NCBI GenBank assembly: GCA_028292185.1
Contig: JAQGMT010000161.1
Coordinates: forward strand, 1-5,315
DNA: 5,315 nucleotides
Source of the DNA: Ramlibacter sp.
GTDB lineage: Bacteria; Pseudomonadota; Gammaproteobacteria; Burkholderiales; Burkholderiaceae_C
Reading direction: 5' to 3'
Shown here: positions 1-5,315 of the stretch, piece after piece
Layout: the number at the start of each line of letters is the position of its first letter
Position numbering within the stretch: position 1 is the stretch's first letter
The notes under the pieces: generated by a model
Told to the model about the DNA's origin: nothing
Databases searched by the model: none
The model's input: only the letters and a program-made list of their open reading frames with translations
Position numbers and translations under genes: made by a program

Positions 1-1493
<1,493 letters not shown>

Positions 1494-1500
1494 TGCTTCA

Positions 1501-1542
1501 CCTTTCCCCTTTGGGGGAAGGCCGGGATGGGGGCATCTCCCG
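1501..1542. repeat. REP-like C/G-rich palindromic element after clpB (possible weak terminator)
   Basis: A hairpin starts 8 bp after the clpB stop: CCTTTCCCC, loop TTT, GGGGGAAGG (1501-1521). It has 9 pairs, one of them a G-U wobble. A second, weaker stem follows, CGGGA (1523-1527) with TCCCG (1538-1542). There is no T-run after the main stem, so it is not a standard intrinsic terminator. The composition, C-run/T/G-run followed by CCGGGATGGGGGC, resembles short dispersed intergenic repeats I recall from Burkholderiales and related genomes. That resemblance is from memory; only one copy is visible here. Confidence 0.5.
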
Positions 1543-1566
1543 AATGGCGGCATCTTCATGCTCGCT

Positions 1567-1572
1567 TAAGAT
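1567..1572 (+). promoter_or_regulatory. Candidate -10 element TAAGAT
   Basis: TAAGAT matches four of six sigma-70 -10 positions and lies 43 bp before the preferred ATG (1615) of the small membrane protein gene. No convincing -35 hexamer is seen at 16-18 bp spacing. Initiation would fall near 1579, just before the alternative ATG at 1582, which favours the downstream start unless the transcript is leaderless. Confidence 0.3.
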
Positions 1573-1614
1573 TCGCACTTCATGCTGCGTATCTCGTCCT
1601 CACCGATTCAACGA

Positions 1615-1923
1615 ATGCCTACCTTCCTGAGTTTCCTCTTGCGTGTGTTCCTGGTTGCCGGCGGCCTGCTGTTCGCGGCCAGCCTGGCGGTGCTTGTGGT
1701 GCTGATGGCCGGTATCTGGGGCGTGCGCAGCGCCTGGGCCACGCTCACCGGCCGCCCGGTCATGCCGTTCATGATGCGCATCGATCCGCGGGCGGGGTTC
1801 GATCGCATGTACCGGCGTCCCGTGGAAAGCCGAGCGAGCCGCACGCCGCGCGCGGATGCCGTTCACCCGCAAGCCAACGCTGCCGACATCACCGACGTCG
1901 AAGCCCGTTCACCTCGGCCGTAA
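1615..1923 (+). CDS. Small inner-membrane protein of unknown function, ~102 residues
   Basis: I do not recognise a named family. From ATG 1615 the protein opens MPTFLSFLLRVFLVAGG, and a hydrophobic stretch covers about residues 4-36. That is one long or two tightly packed membrane segments. A basic, polar tail follows (WATLTGRPVMPFMMRIDPR, then an Arg/Ala-rich end with ADITDVEAR), probably cytoplasmic by the positive-inside rule. An in-frame ATG at 1582 would add 11 residues. Neither ATG has a clear Shine-Dalgarno; 1615 is preferred because the hydrophobic segment starts straight after it and the candidate -10 at 1567-1572 would leave almost no leader for 1582. The gene lies 121 bp after clpB behind a hairpin, so it is probably transcribed separately. 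The clear membrane/tail division argues that the frame is real, unlike the overlapping 1527-2033 frame. Confidence 0.7.
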   Translation: MPTFLSFLLRVFLVAGGLLFAASLAVLVVLMAGIWGVRSAWATLTGRPVMPFMMRIDPRAGFDRMYRRPVESRASRTPRADAVHPQANAADITDVEARSPRP

Positions 1924-1926
1924 CGC

Positions 1927-1941
1927 GCCGGCGCCGCCGGC
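1927..1941. terminator. GC-rich hairpin between small membrane gene and DUF1330 gene
   Basis: GCCGGC, loop GCC, GCCGGC begins 3 bp after the stop codon at 1921-1923. The stem is six perfect G-C pairs with no T-run after it, so any termination would be weak or Rho-assisted. In such GC-rich sequence a stem of this size may be chance. Confidence 0.25.
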
Positions 1942-1950
1942 CGGGGCTCC

Positions 1951-1956
1951 TAGAAT
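1951..1956 (+). promoter_or_regulatory. Candidate -10 element TAGAAT for the DUF1330-acuI-methyltransferase operon
   Basis: TAGAAT matches five of six positions of the sigma-70 -10 consensus and is the most AT-rich spot in a very GC-rich gap. Transcription would start near 1963, giving a leader of about 24 nt that carries the AGGAGA ribosome binding site. No good -35 is visible at about 17 bp upstream (region 1928-1934 is GCGC-rich), so an activator may be needed or the call may be wrong. Confidence 0.4.
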
Positions 1957-1986
1957 CGTGGCTCACCACCCTTCAGGAGAAAAGCC

Positions 1987-2292
1987 ATGGCCAGAGGTTA
2001 CTGGATCGTTCGCGTCGACATCCGCGACCCTGAGGCATACAAGAAGTACATCGCCGCGAACGCCAAACCTCTGGCGCACCATGGCGCGCGATTCCTGGTG
2101 CGCGGCGCGCCGTTCGAGAACGTGGAAGGCACCAGCCGGACGCGCAACGCGGTGATCGAATTTCCCAGCTATCAGGCGGCCCTTGACTGCTATCGCTCGC
2201 CCGAATACCAGGCGGCGGTGAGGCTGCGCGAGCCGGTCTCGACGGCCGACCTGATTATCATCGAGGGGTACGAGGGGCCGCAGCCTGCGTGA
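1987..2292 (+). CDS. DUF1330 domain-containing protein, 101 residues
   Basis: A small soluble protein of the DUF1330 family, which adopts a dimeric ferredoxin-like alpha/beta fold; no general biochemical role is established for it. Visible family features are the opening MARGYWIVRVDIRDPEAYKKY, the central GARFLVRG followed by ENVEGTS, the core strand VIEFPSY, the helix ALDCYRSPEYQAA and the end strand DLIIIEGYEG. Length is typical, and the single domain fills the whole protein. The start is well supported by AGGAGA (1975-1980), 6 nt before ATG. It is the first gene of a likely operon with acuI, whose ATG follows 23 bp after this stop. A GTG that overlaps this gene's stop codon (2289) is in the acuI frame but is not needed as a start. 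Function in this operon is unknown. Confidence 0.93.
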   Translation: MARGYWIVRVDIRDPEAYKKYIAANAKPLAHHGARFLVRGAPFENVEGTSRTRNAVIEFPSYQAALDCYRSPEYQAAVRLREPVSTADLIIIEGYEGPQPA

Positions 2293-2315
2293 CTCCCCGA
2301 CAGCGGAAAGCCACC

Positions 2316-3296
2316 ATGTTCCAAGCCCTCGTTCTCGACAAGACACCCGAATTCAGCGCCTCGGTGCGCGAGGTGGACGACAGCTTCCTGCCGGAAGGCG
2401 ACGTCACCCTGGACGTCGAATACTCGACGATCAACTTCAAGGACGCGCTGGCCATCACCAATCGCTCGCCCATCGTGCGCAGCTGGCCGATGGTGGCGGG
2501 CATCGATGGCGCAGGCACGGTGACGGCCAGCGAGTCGGGCCCCTGGAAAGCGGGGGACCAGGTCATTCTCAACGGATTCGGCGTCGGGGAGCTGCACAAG
2601 GGCTGCCTGGCGCAGCGCGCACGCCTGAAGGGGCAGTGGTTGATCCGCAGGCCCGAGCGATTCAGCGCCAAGCAGGCGATGGCGATCGGCACGGCGGGCT
2701 ACACGGCGATGCTGTGCGTGCTGGCACTGGAGAAGCACGGGCTGCAGCCCGGCGACGGCGAGGTGCTGGTGACCGGCGCGACCGGCGGCGTCGGATCCAT
2801 CGCGGTGGCGGTGCTGTCCAAGCTCGGTTACCAGGTCGTCGCTGCCACCGGCAAGGCCGCCGAGGCCGATTACCTCAAGGGCCTCGGCGCCAGCGCCGTC
2901 ATCGATCGCGCCGAACTTGCCGCGCCCGGCAAGCCGCTGCAAAAGGAGCGCTGGGCCGGCGTGGTCGACGCGGTCGGCAGTCACACACTGGCCAACGCCT
3001 GCGCGCAAACGCGCTATCGCGGCGCGGTCGCGGCTTGCGGTCTTGCTCAAGGTGCGGACCTGCCGGCGACGGTGATGCCCTTCATCCTGCGCGCGGTCGC
3101 GCTCTTGGGCGTCGAAAGCGTGATGGCGCCGCTGGCGCTGCGCGAGCGGGCCTGGAGCCGGCTGGCGCAAGACCTCGATGCGGCCAAGCTGGATGCCATC
3201 ACCACCGAGGTGCCCTTGTCGGAAGCGATCGCTCATGCCGAGCTTTTGATGCAGGGCAAGGTACGCGGCCGGATCACGGTGCGTAATCGCGACTAG
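2316..3296 (+). CDS. acuI: Acrylyl-CoA reductase (NADPH) / YhdH-type MDR oxidoreductase, 326 residues
   Basis: A zinc-independent medium-chain dehydrogenase/reductase. AcuI enzymes reduce acrylyl-CoA to propionyl-CoA with NADPH, in three-carbon metabolism and acrylate detoxification; E. coli YhdH is the close relative. The N-terminal catalytic domain shows YSTINFKDAL (residues 36-45) and GIDGAGTV (62-69). The Rossmann domain has the nucleotide loop GATGGVGS (154-161, nt 2775-2798). AACGLAQGADLPATVMPFI (239-257) and GVESVM (265-270) match the YhdH/AcuI signature as I remember it. Zinc ligands of alcohol dehydrogenases are absent, as expected. The start is ATG 2316, because GGAAAG (2305-2310) lies 5 nt upstream and the protein then begins like YhdH; GTG 2289 would add nine residues without support. 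Length is normal. Substrate is inferred from the family: a broader quinone or enoyl reductase role is possible. Confidence 0.93.
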   Translation: MFQALVLDKTPEFSASVREVDDSFLPEGDVTLDVEYSTINFKDALAITNRSPIVRSWPMVAGIDGAGTVTASESGPWKAGDQVILNGFGVGELHKGCLAQRARLKGQWLIRRPERFSAKQAMAIGTAGYTAMLCVLALEKHGLQPGDGEVLVTGATGGVGSIAVAVLSKLGYQVVAATGKAAEADYLKGLGASAVIDRAELAAPGKPLQKERWAGVVDAVGSHTLANACAQTRYRGAVAACGLAQGADLPATVMPFILRAVALLGVESVMAPLALRERAWSRLAQDLDAAKLDAITTEVPLSEAIAHAELLMQGKVRGRITVRNRD

Positions 3297-3341
3297 CCGC
3301 ACTAACGATCCCACGCGGCGCCCGAAAAGGACCCGACTTCC

Positions 3342-4559
3342 ATGGCCGCGAAGACATCGACACCGGGACCCGGCGAGCGCCTGCGCGTCTCTCCCGCTTT
3401 TTCTCTCGCTTTCAGCCAGGACGGCAAGCCCTACGTCGAGAAGGAAGTGGAGCCGTACGTGCAGTACTGGCTGAACGAGCGCTATCGCATCCTGCACTCC
3501 CTGTTCGCGGCGCGCGGTGGGGCGACGGCCAACGAGGCCATCGATCTTTATTTCCGCGTGACGCGCGCGGCGAAAAGCGAGGCCGAGAAGAAGCGGCTGG
3601 CGAAGGCGATCGCAGACATGCGTTCGGCGCAGGTGCTGCTCGGATCGGGGGACGACGTTTCGCGTTACGACGCGAAGATGGCGCGCGACTACCTCATGCA
3701 TCGGCCGTTCCCGCGCCAGCTCACGGAGTTTCTCGTTCGCACCGCGCCGGTGCGGGAATCGTCACGCGTGCTCGACCTCGCGGGCGGGCCGGGCGATCTC
3801 GCCATCCAGCTGGCCCAAGTGTCGAAAGACGTGACGCTGATGGAGCTTTCGCGCGGCTTCGTGAATGCGGCCAAGGCGCGTGCGAAGGGTCTTGGCGTCA
3901 GTCTCACCGCGATGCACGAATCCGCCAACCGCTTCATGTTCATGGACGACGAATACGACGTCGTCACGGTGTCCCAGGCGCTCCATTGGCTCGACGACGT
4001 CATGATTTGCCGCGGGCTCACGCGCGCGCTGCGCCCCGATGGCAGCTTCTTCGTCGTCCACGCTTCGATGGAGCTGCCCGACAGCCATCCGTTGGCTATG
4101 GTCTTCGGGGACCGGTCGATCCTTGGCCACAAAGACCCGCATCCCTTCAGAACGCAGGTGGGCGCGCTGATGCGGCGCCTCACGCTGCTGCTCGACGCAC
4201 TCGACGCGCCGGACGTGCACCGGCACGATCCGACGCAGCGCTGGCGCACCGCGGGCGGCCCGCCGGTCGCGCGGATCACGCCTGCCGGCGTTTCGCTGTT
4301 CCGGCAATCGCGGCCCTTCGACATGGGCTATGCGCGCGGCTTTCTCACGTCCCGGCACATCGAGAGCGCCGGGCACGACCCGGCAAACGTCTGGCGCGAG
4401 CTGGAGCTGCGGTGCGCCGCCGCGACACCCGATCAGATGATCGGTGCTTTCGATTGGGCCGTCCTGCATTTCAGGCGGGGAGGGGAGCGCTACGAGCTCG
4501 CCGCGCTCGAAGCGGCGCCGGTGACCGCGCTGGAGTGGGAGCCACGCGTGATCGCGTGA
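3342..4559 (+). CDS. Class I SAM-dependent methyltransferase with an unassigned N-terminal region, 405 residues
   Basis: Predicted cytosolic methyltransferase, substrate unknown. Residues ~140-240 form a Methyltransf_11/25-like core: motif I VLDLAGGPGD (143-152) for SAM binding, acidic residue E168 after strand 2 in VTLMELS, and DVVTVSQALHWLDD (206-219) at strand 4. RALRPDGSFFVVHA gives the usual post-core strand. Ala replaces the first Gly of DxGxGxG, a common tolerated variant. Residues 1-130 carry no domain I recognise; they include EPYVQYWLNERYRILHSLF and a charged helix at about 73-95, possibly a substrate-binding or dimerisation part. The C-terminal ~160 residues (RMITPAG-like region through FDWAVLHFRRGGERYELAAL) cap the core. 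The start has AAAAGGA (3325-3331) 10 nt upstream. The 45-bp gap after acuI with no terminator suggests co-transcription. An O-methyltransferase or a small-molecule methylase are both possible. Confidence 0.88.
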   Translation: MAAKTSTPGPGERLRVSPAFSLAFSQDGKPYVEKEVEPYVQYWLNERYRILHSLFAARGGATANEAIDLYFRVTRAAKSEAEKKRLAKAIADMRSAQVLLGSGDDVSRYDAKMARDYLMHRPFPRQLTEFLVRTAPVRESSRVLDLAGGPGDLAIQLAQVSKDVTLMELSRGFVNAAKARAKGLGVSLTAMHESANRFMFMDDEYDVVTVSQALHWLDDVMICRGLTRALRPDGSFFVVHASMELPDSHPLAMVFGDRSILGHKDPHPFRTQVGALMRRLTLLLDALDAPDVHRHDPTQRWRTAGGPPVARITPAGVSLFRQSRPFDMGYARGFLTSRHIESAGHDPANVWRELELRCAAATPDQMIGAFDWAVLHFRRGGERYELAALEAAPVTALEWEPRVIA

Positions 4560-4574
4560 GCAGGACTCACGCGG

Positions 4575-4593
4575 GCGCCGGTGGCACCGGCGC
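4575..4593 (+). terminator. Hairpin 16 bp after the methyltransferase stop, candidate terminator
   Basis: GCGCCGGT, loop GGC, ACCGGCGC: eight perfect pairs close behind the stop codon at 4557-4559. This is the best candidate end point for the 1987-4559 operon. There is no T-run after it, so it may slow polymerase or protect the 3' end rather than terminate alone. Confidence 0.35.
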
Positions 4594-4670
4594 GCCGGCC
4601 GGGCGCGAAAAAGTTCCGCGGCGCCGTCAGCGTATTCCCTGGTATCTGGGGGCGCCGCGGCCGCGTTGAA

Positions 4671-4690
4671 CCTTCGAGCAGTATCGAAGG
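4671..4690. promoter_or_regulatory. Perfect 7-6-7 palindrome overlapping the ribosome binding site of the 81-residue gene
   Basis: CCTTCGA-GCAGTA-TCGAAGG ends 9 bp before ATG 4700. The right arm contains the only Shine-Dalgarno-like sequence, GAAGG extending to GAAGGGG (4686-4692). As RNA the stem would hide that site, allowing translational control. As DNA the 20-bp symmetrical site could be a repressor operator. The sequence does not tell which applies. Confidence 0.4.
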
Positions 4691-4699
4691 GGCGTCATC

Positions 4700-4945
4700 A
4701 TGCTGGTACACCGCGCAGACATCACCACTTCCGAGCGCCGGGCGTTCGAACAGGCGATCCGTGCCAGCGGCAGGGATCCCGCCAGCTTCAAGGCCGAGCT
4801 GTTCGAGGCCACGCTGATCGAACTCGGTCGCACGCTGCGGCGGGTGCACGTGGCCGCCTGCGGGCGCGCCGCCCAATACGAGGCGAGTTCGGGATGCTGG
4901 ACCCAGAGCTTCGCGCAGCACCTGGCCAAAGGCGTCTTCGGCTAG
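4700..4945 (+). CDS. Hypothetical protein, 81 residues
   Basis: I do not recognise the family. The protein is soluble, with no signal peptide or membrane segment. The N-terminal half looks helical (TSERRAFEQAIRASG, then DPASFKAELFEA). The second half has LRRVHVAACGRAAQYEA, strand-like, then a short aromatic part ending SFAQHLAKGVFG. There are two cysteines (54 and 66) but no metal-binding pattern. The start at ATG 4700 is backed by GAAGGGG (4686-4692), 7 nt upstream and within a palindrome. A competing frame (4666-5016) crosses the whole gene, but it is Arg/Gly-rich like other shadow frames and runs into the next gene. The DUF3096 gene starts 67 bp downstream. Its ending LAKGVFG just before the stop looks like a natural protein terminus. 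Confidence 0.65.
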   Translation: MLVHRADITTSERRAFEQAIRASGRDPASFKAELFEATLIELGRTLRRVHVAACGRAAQYEASSGCWTQSFAQHLAKGVFG

Positions 4946-4982
4946 CTTGCCCGGAACTCAACACGGCGCGGCGCGCATGGAC

Positions 4983-4988
4983 GATACT
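4983..4988 (+). promoter_or_regulatory. Candidate -10 element GATACT for the DUF3096 gene
   Basis: GATACT resembles the -10 consensus (T/A-T-A pattern, four of six) and would start transcription near 4995, just ahead of AGGAAGG. A weak -35 (TCAACA, 4958-4963) lies at a long 19-bp spacing. The DUF3096 gene may instead be read through from 4700. Confidence 0.25.
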
Positions 4989-5012
4989 CGGCCTTCAAAC
5001 CAGGAAGGTCCC

Positions 5013-5150
5013 ATGAATCTCGTTCCACACATCGGTCCGGTCGCGGCGCTCGTCGCCGGCATCCTGATTCTGCTGATGCCCAAGCTGCTCAACTACATCG
5101 TGGCGATCTACCTGATCATCATCGGCGCGGTCGGCCTGTTCGGCCGTTAG
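5013..5150 (+). CDS. DUF3096 family membrane mini-protein, 45 residues
   Basis: A very short inner-membrane protein that matches DUF3096 as I know it: a hydrophobic hairpin with VAALVAGILILLMP (residues 10-23), a short KLLNY turn holding Lys24 and Asn27, and IVAIYLIIIGAVGLFG (29-44). Family members are usually 40-60 residues, so this is full length. No biochemical function is established. The start is ATG 5013 because AGGAAGG (5002-5008) lies 4 nt upstream and the family begins near this Met; the longer frame from 4947 would add a polar 22-residue extension without a ribosome site. It follows the 81-residue gene by 67 bp and faces the SDR gene with a 9-bp gap, so the two transcripts probably overlap at their 3' ends. 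Confidence 0.9.
   Translation: MNLVPHIGPVAALVAGILILLMPKLLNYIVAIYLIIIGAVGLFGR
5132..5146. terminator. Small hairpin at the end of the DUF3096 gene, possible two-way transcription stop
   Basis: CGGCC, loop TGTTC, GGCCG lies across the last codons of the DUF3096 gene, 14 bp past the stop of the opposing gene. Five pairs and no T-run make it weak. It is listed because no other terminator is seen between these two convergent genes. Confidence 0.2.
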
Positions 5151-5159
5151 GCGCGCCGG

Positions 5160-5315
5160 TCAAGCTGCGTTGGCCGCGTAGTTCGCGTACAGCTTCTGCA
5201 TTCCGCCCAGCCAGCGGTCGTAGTCCTGCGCCTTGTTCAGGAAGTACTTCGCCACCTCGGGATGAGGCAGCACCAGGAACTTCTCGTCGCGCATTGCGGC
5301 AACCACGTCCCCGGC
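5160..5315 (-). CDS. C-terminal end of a probable SDR family oxidoreductase, 51 residues, N-terminus outside the window
   Basis: Read on the - strand, an open frame enters from the window edge and ends at TGA (complement of 5160-5162). The translation runs AGDVVAAMRDEKFLVLPHPE, then VAKYFLNKAQDYDRWLGGMQ and KLYANYAANAA. The pattern of a short helix, then FLVLPHPEV, a charged helix, and DYDRWLGGM near the end matches the C-terminal tail I recall from a group of short-chain dehydrogenases/reductases. The Rossmann nucleotide loop and YxxxK catalytic site would lie further upstream, outside the window, so cofactor and substrate cannot be judged. The frame is convergent with the DUF3096 gene. GC-rich third positions support it as coding. 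Confidence 0.75.
   Translation of the reverse strand, partial: AGDVVAAMRDEKFLVLPHPEVAKYFLNKAQDYDRWLGGMQKLYANYAANAA

Larger units (their letters stand above)
4560..4699. other. Structured 140-bp intergenic region with four inverted repeats
   Basis: No convincing gene lies here. Four inverted repeats do: GCGCCGGT/ACCGGCGC (4575-4582 and 4586-4593, loop GGC); CGCGCC/GGCGCG (4591-4596 and 4602-4607), which overlaps the first by 3 bp so the two stems compete; CCGCGGCGCC/GGCGCCGCGG (4616-4625 and 4651-4660, ten perfect pairs, 25-nt loop); and CCTTCGA/TCGAAGG (4671-4677 and 4684-4690). The first two may end the upstream operon, though no T-run follows on the + strand (AAAAA follows the second, so any T-run would serve the - strand). 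The latter two could form the leader of the gene at 4700. GC-richness raises the chance of stems, so this is a candidate only. Confidence 0.5.

Noticed and set aside
1532..1555. GGCATCT repeated at 1532-1538 and 1549-1555
   Set aside because: A 7-bp direct repeat with two copies is expected by chance at this scale and shows no other structure.
1527..2033. A 168-residue + strand frame overlapping the small membrane protein and the DUF1330 start
   Set aside because: Its translation is Arg/His/Pro-rich and it runs into the well-supported DUF1330 gene. The 1615-1923 frame has a clean membrane segment instead.
2190..3701. A 503-residue open frame on the - strand, antisense to the whole acuI gene
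   Set aside because: It is rich in Arg, His, Gly, Ala and Gln without any domain pattern, as expected of a shadow frame in GC-rich DNA. The + strand carries a full-length, well-matched AcuI.
3762..4469. A 235-residue - strand frame, and a 211-residue one at 3689-4324, opposite the methyltransferase
   Set aside because: Both are low-complexity shadow frames; the + strand shows ordered methyltransferase motifs.
4582..4596. TGGCAC resembling the -24 half of a sigma-54 promoter
   Set aside because: No TTGC -12 half follows at the needed spacing, and the bases are part of a hairpin arm.
4666..4687. TTGAAC and TATCGA as a -35/-10 pair before the 81-residue gene
   Set aside because: The spacing is 10 bp, far too short for sigma-70, and both elements lie in or against the palindrome.

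Overview
This is a high-GC bacterial chromosomal window with ordinary, densely packed genes. The ClpB sequence, the AcuI/YhdH-type reductase, the DUF1330 and DUF3096 proteins, the very GC-rich third codon positions and a short C/G-rich palindromic repeat after clpB all suggest a betaproteobacterium, most likely Burkholderiales. That placement comes from recognising the families by eye, not from a search.

Layout. (1) Positions 1-1493 hold the 3' part of clpB on the + strand: the end of the first ATPase domain, the coiled-coil middle domain and the complete second ATPase domain. (2) Positions 1494-1614 are intergenic, with a REP-like hairpin and a candidate -10 element. They are followed by a small inner-membrane protein of unknown function (about 1615-1923). 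(3) Positions 1987-4559 look like one operon: a DUF1330 protein, an acrylyl-CoA reductase/YhdH-type medium-chain oxidoreductase (acuI), and a class I SAM-dependent methyltransferase with an unassigned N-terminal part of about 130 residues. Gaps are 23 and 45 bp, and each gene has a recognisable ribosome binding site. (4) Positions 4560-4699 are a 140-bp intergenic region packed with four inverted repeats; the last one overlaps the ribosome binding site of the next gene. (5) Positions 4700-4945 encode an unrecognised 81-residue protein, and 5013-5150 a 45-residue DUF3096 membrane mini-protein. (6) Positions 5160-5315 on the - strand hold the C-terminal end of a probable short-chain dehydrogenase, convergent with the DUF3096 gene at only 9 bp.

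How they fit together. ClpB is a general heat-shock disaggregase and probably unrelated in function to the genes after it. The reductase suggests reduction of acrylyl-CoA (3-carbon acyl-CoA metabolism, acrylate detoxification), but nothing here shows what the DUF1330 protein or the methyltransferase contribute. I see no mobile element, CRISPR array, tRNA or rRNA, and no convincing new multi-gene system. The least explained parts are the structured 4560-4699 region with the small gene behind it, and the N-terminal part of the methyltransferase.
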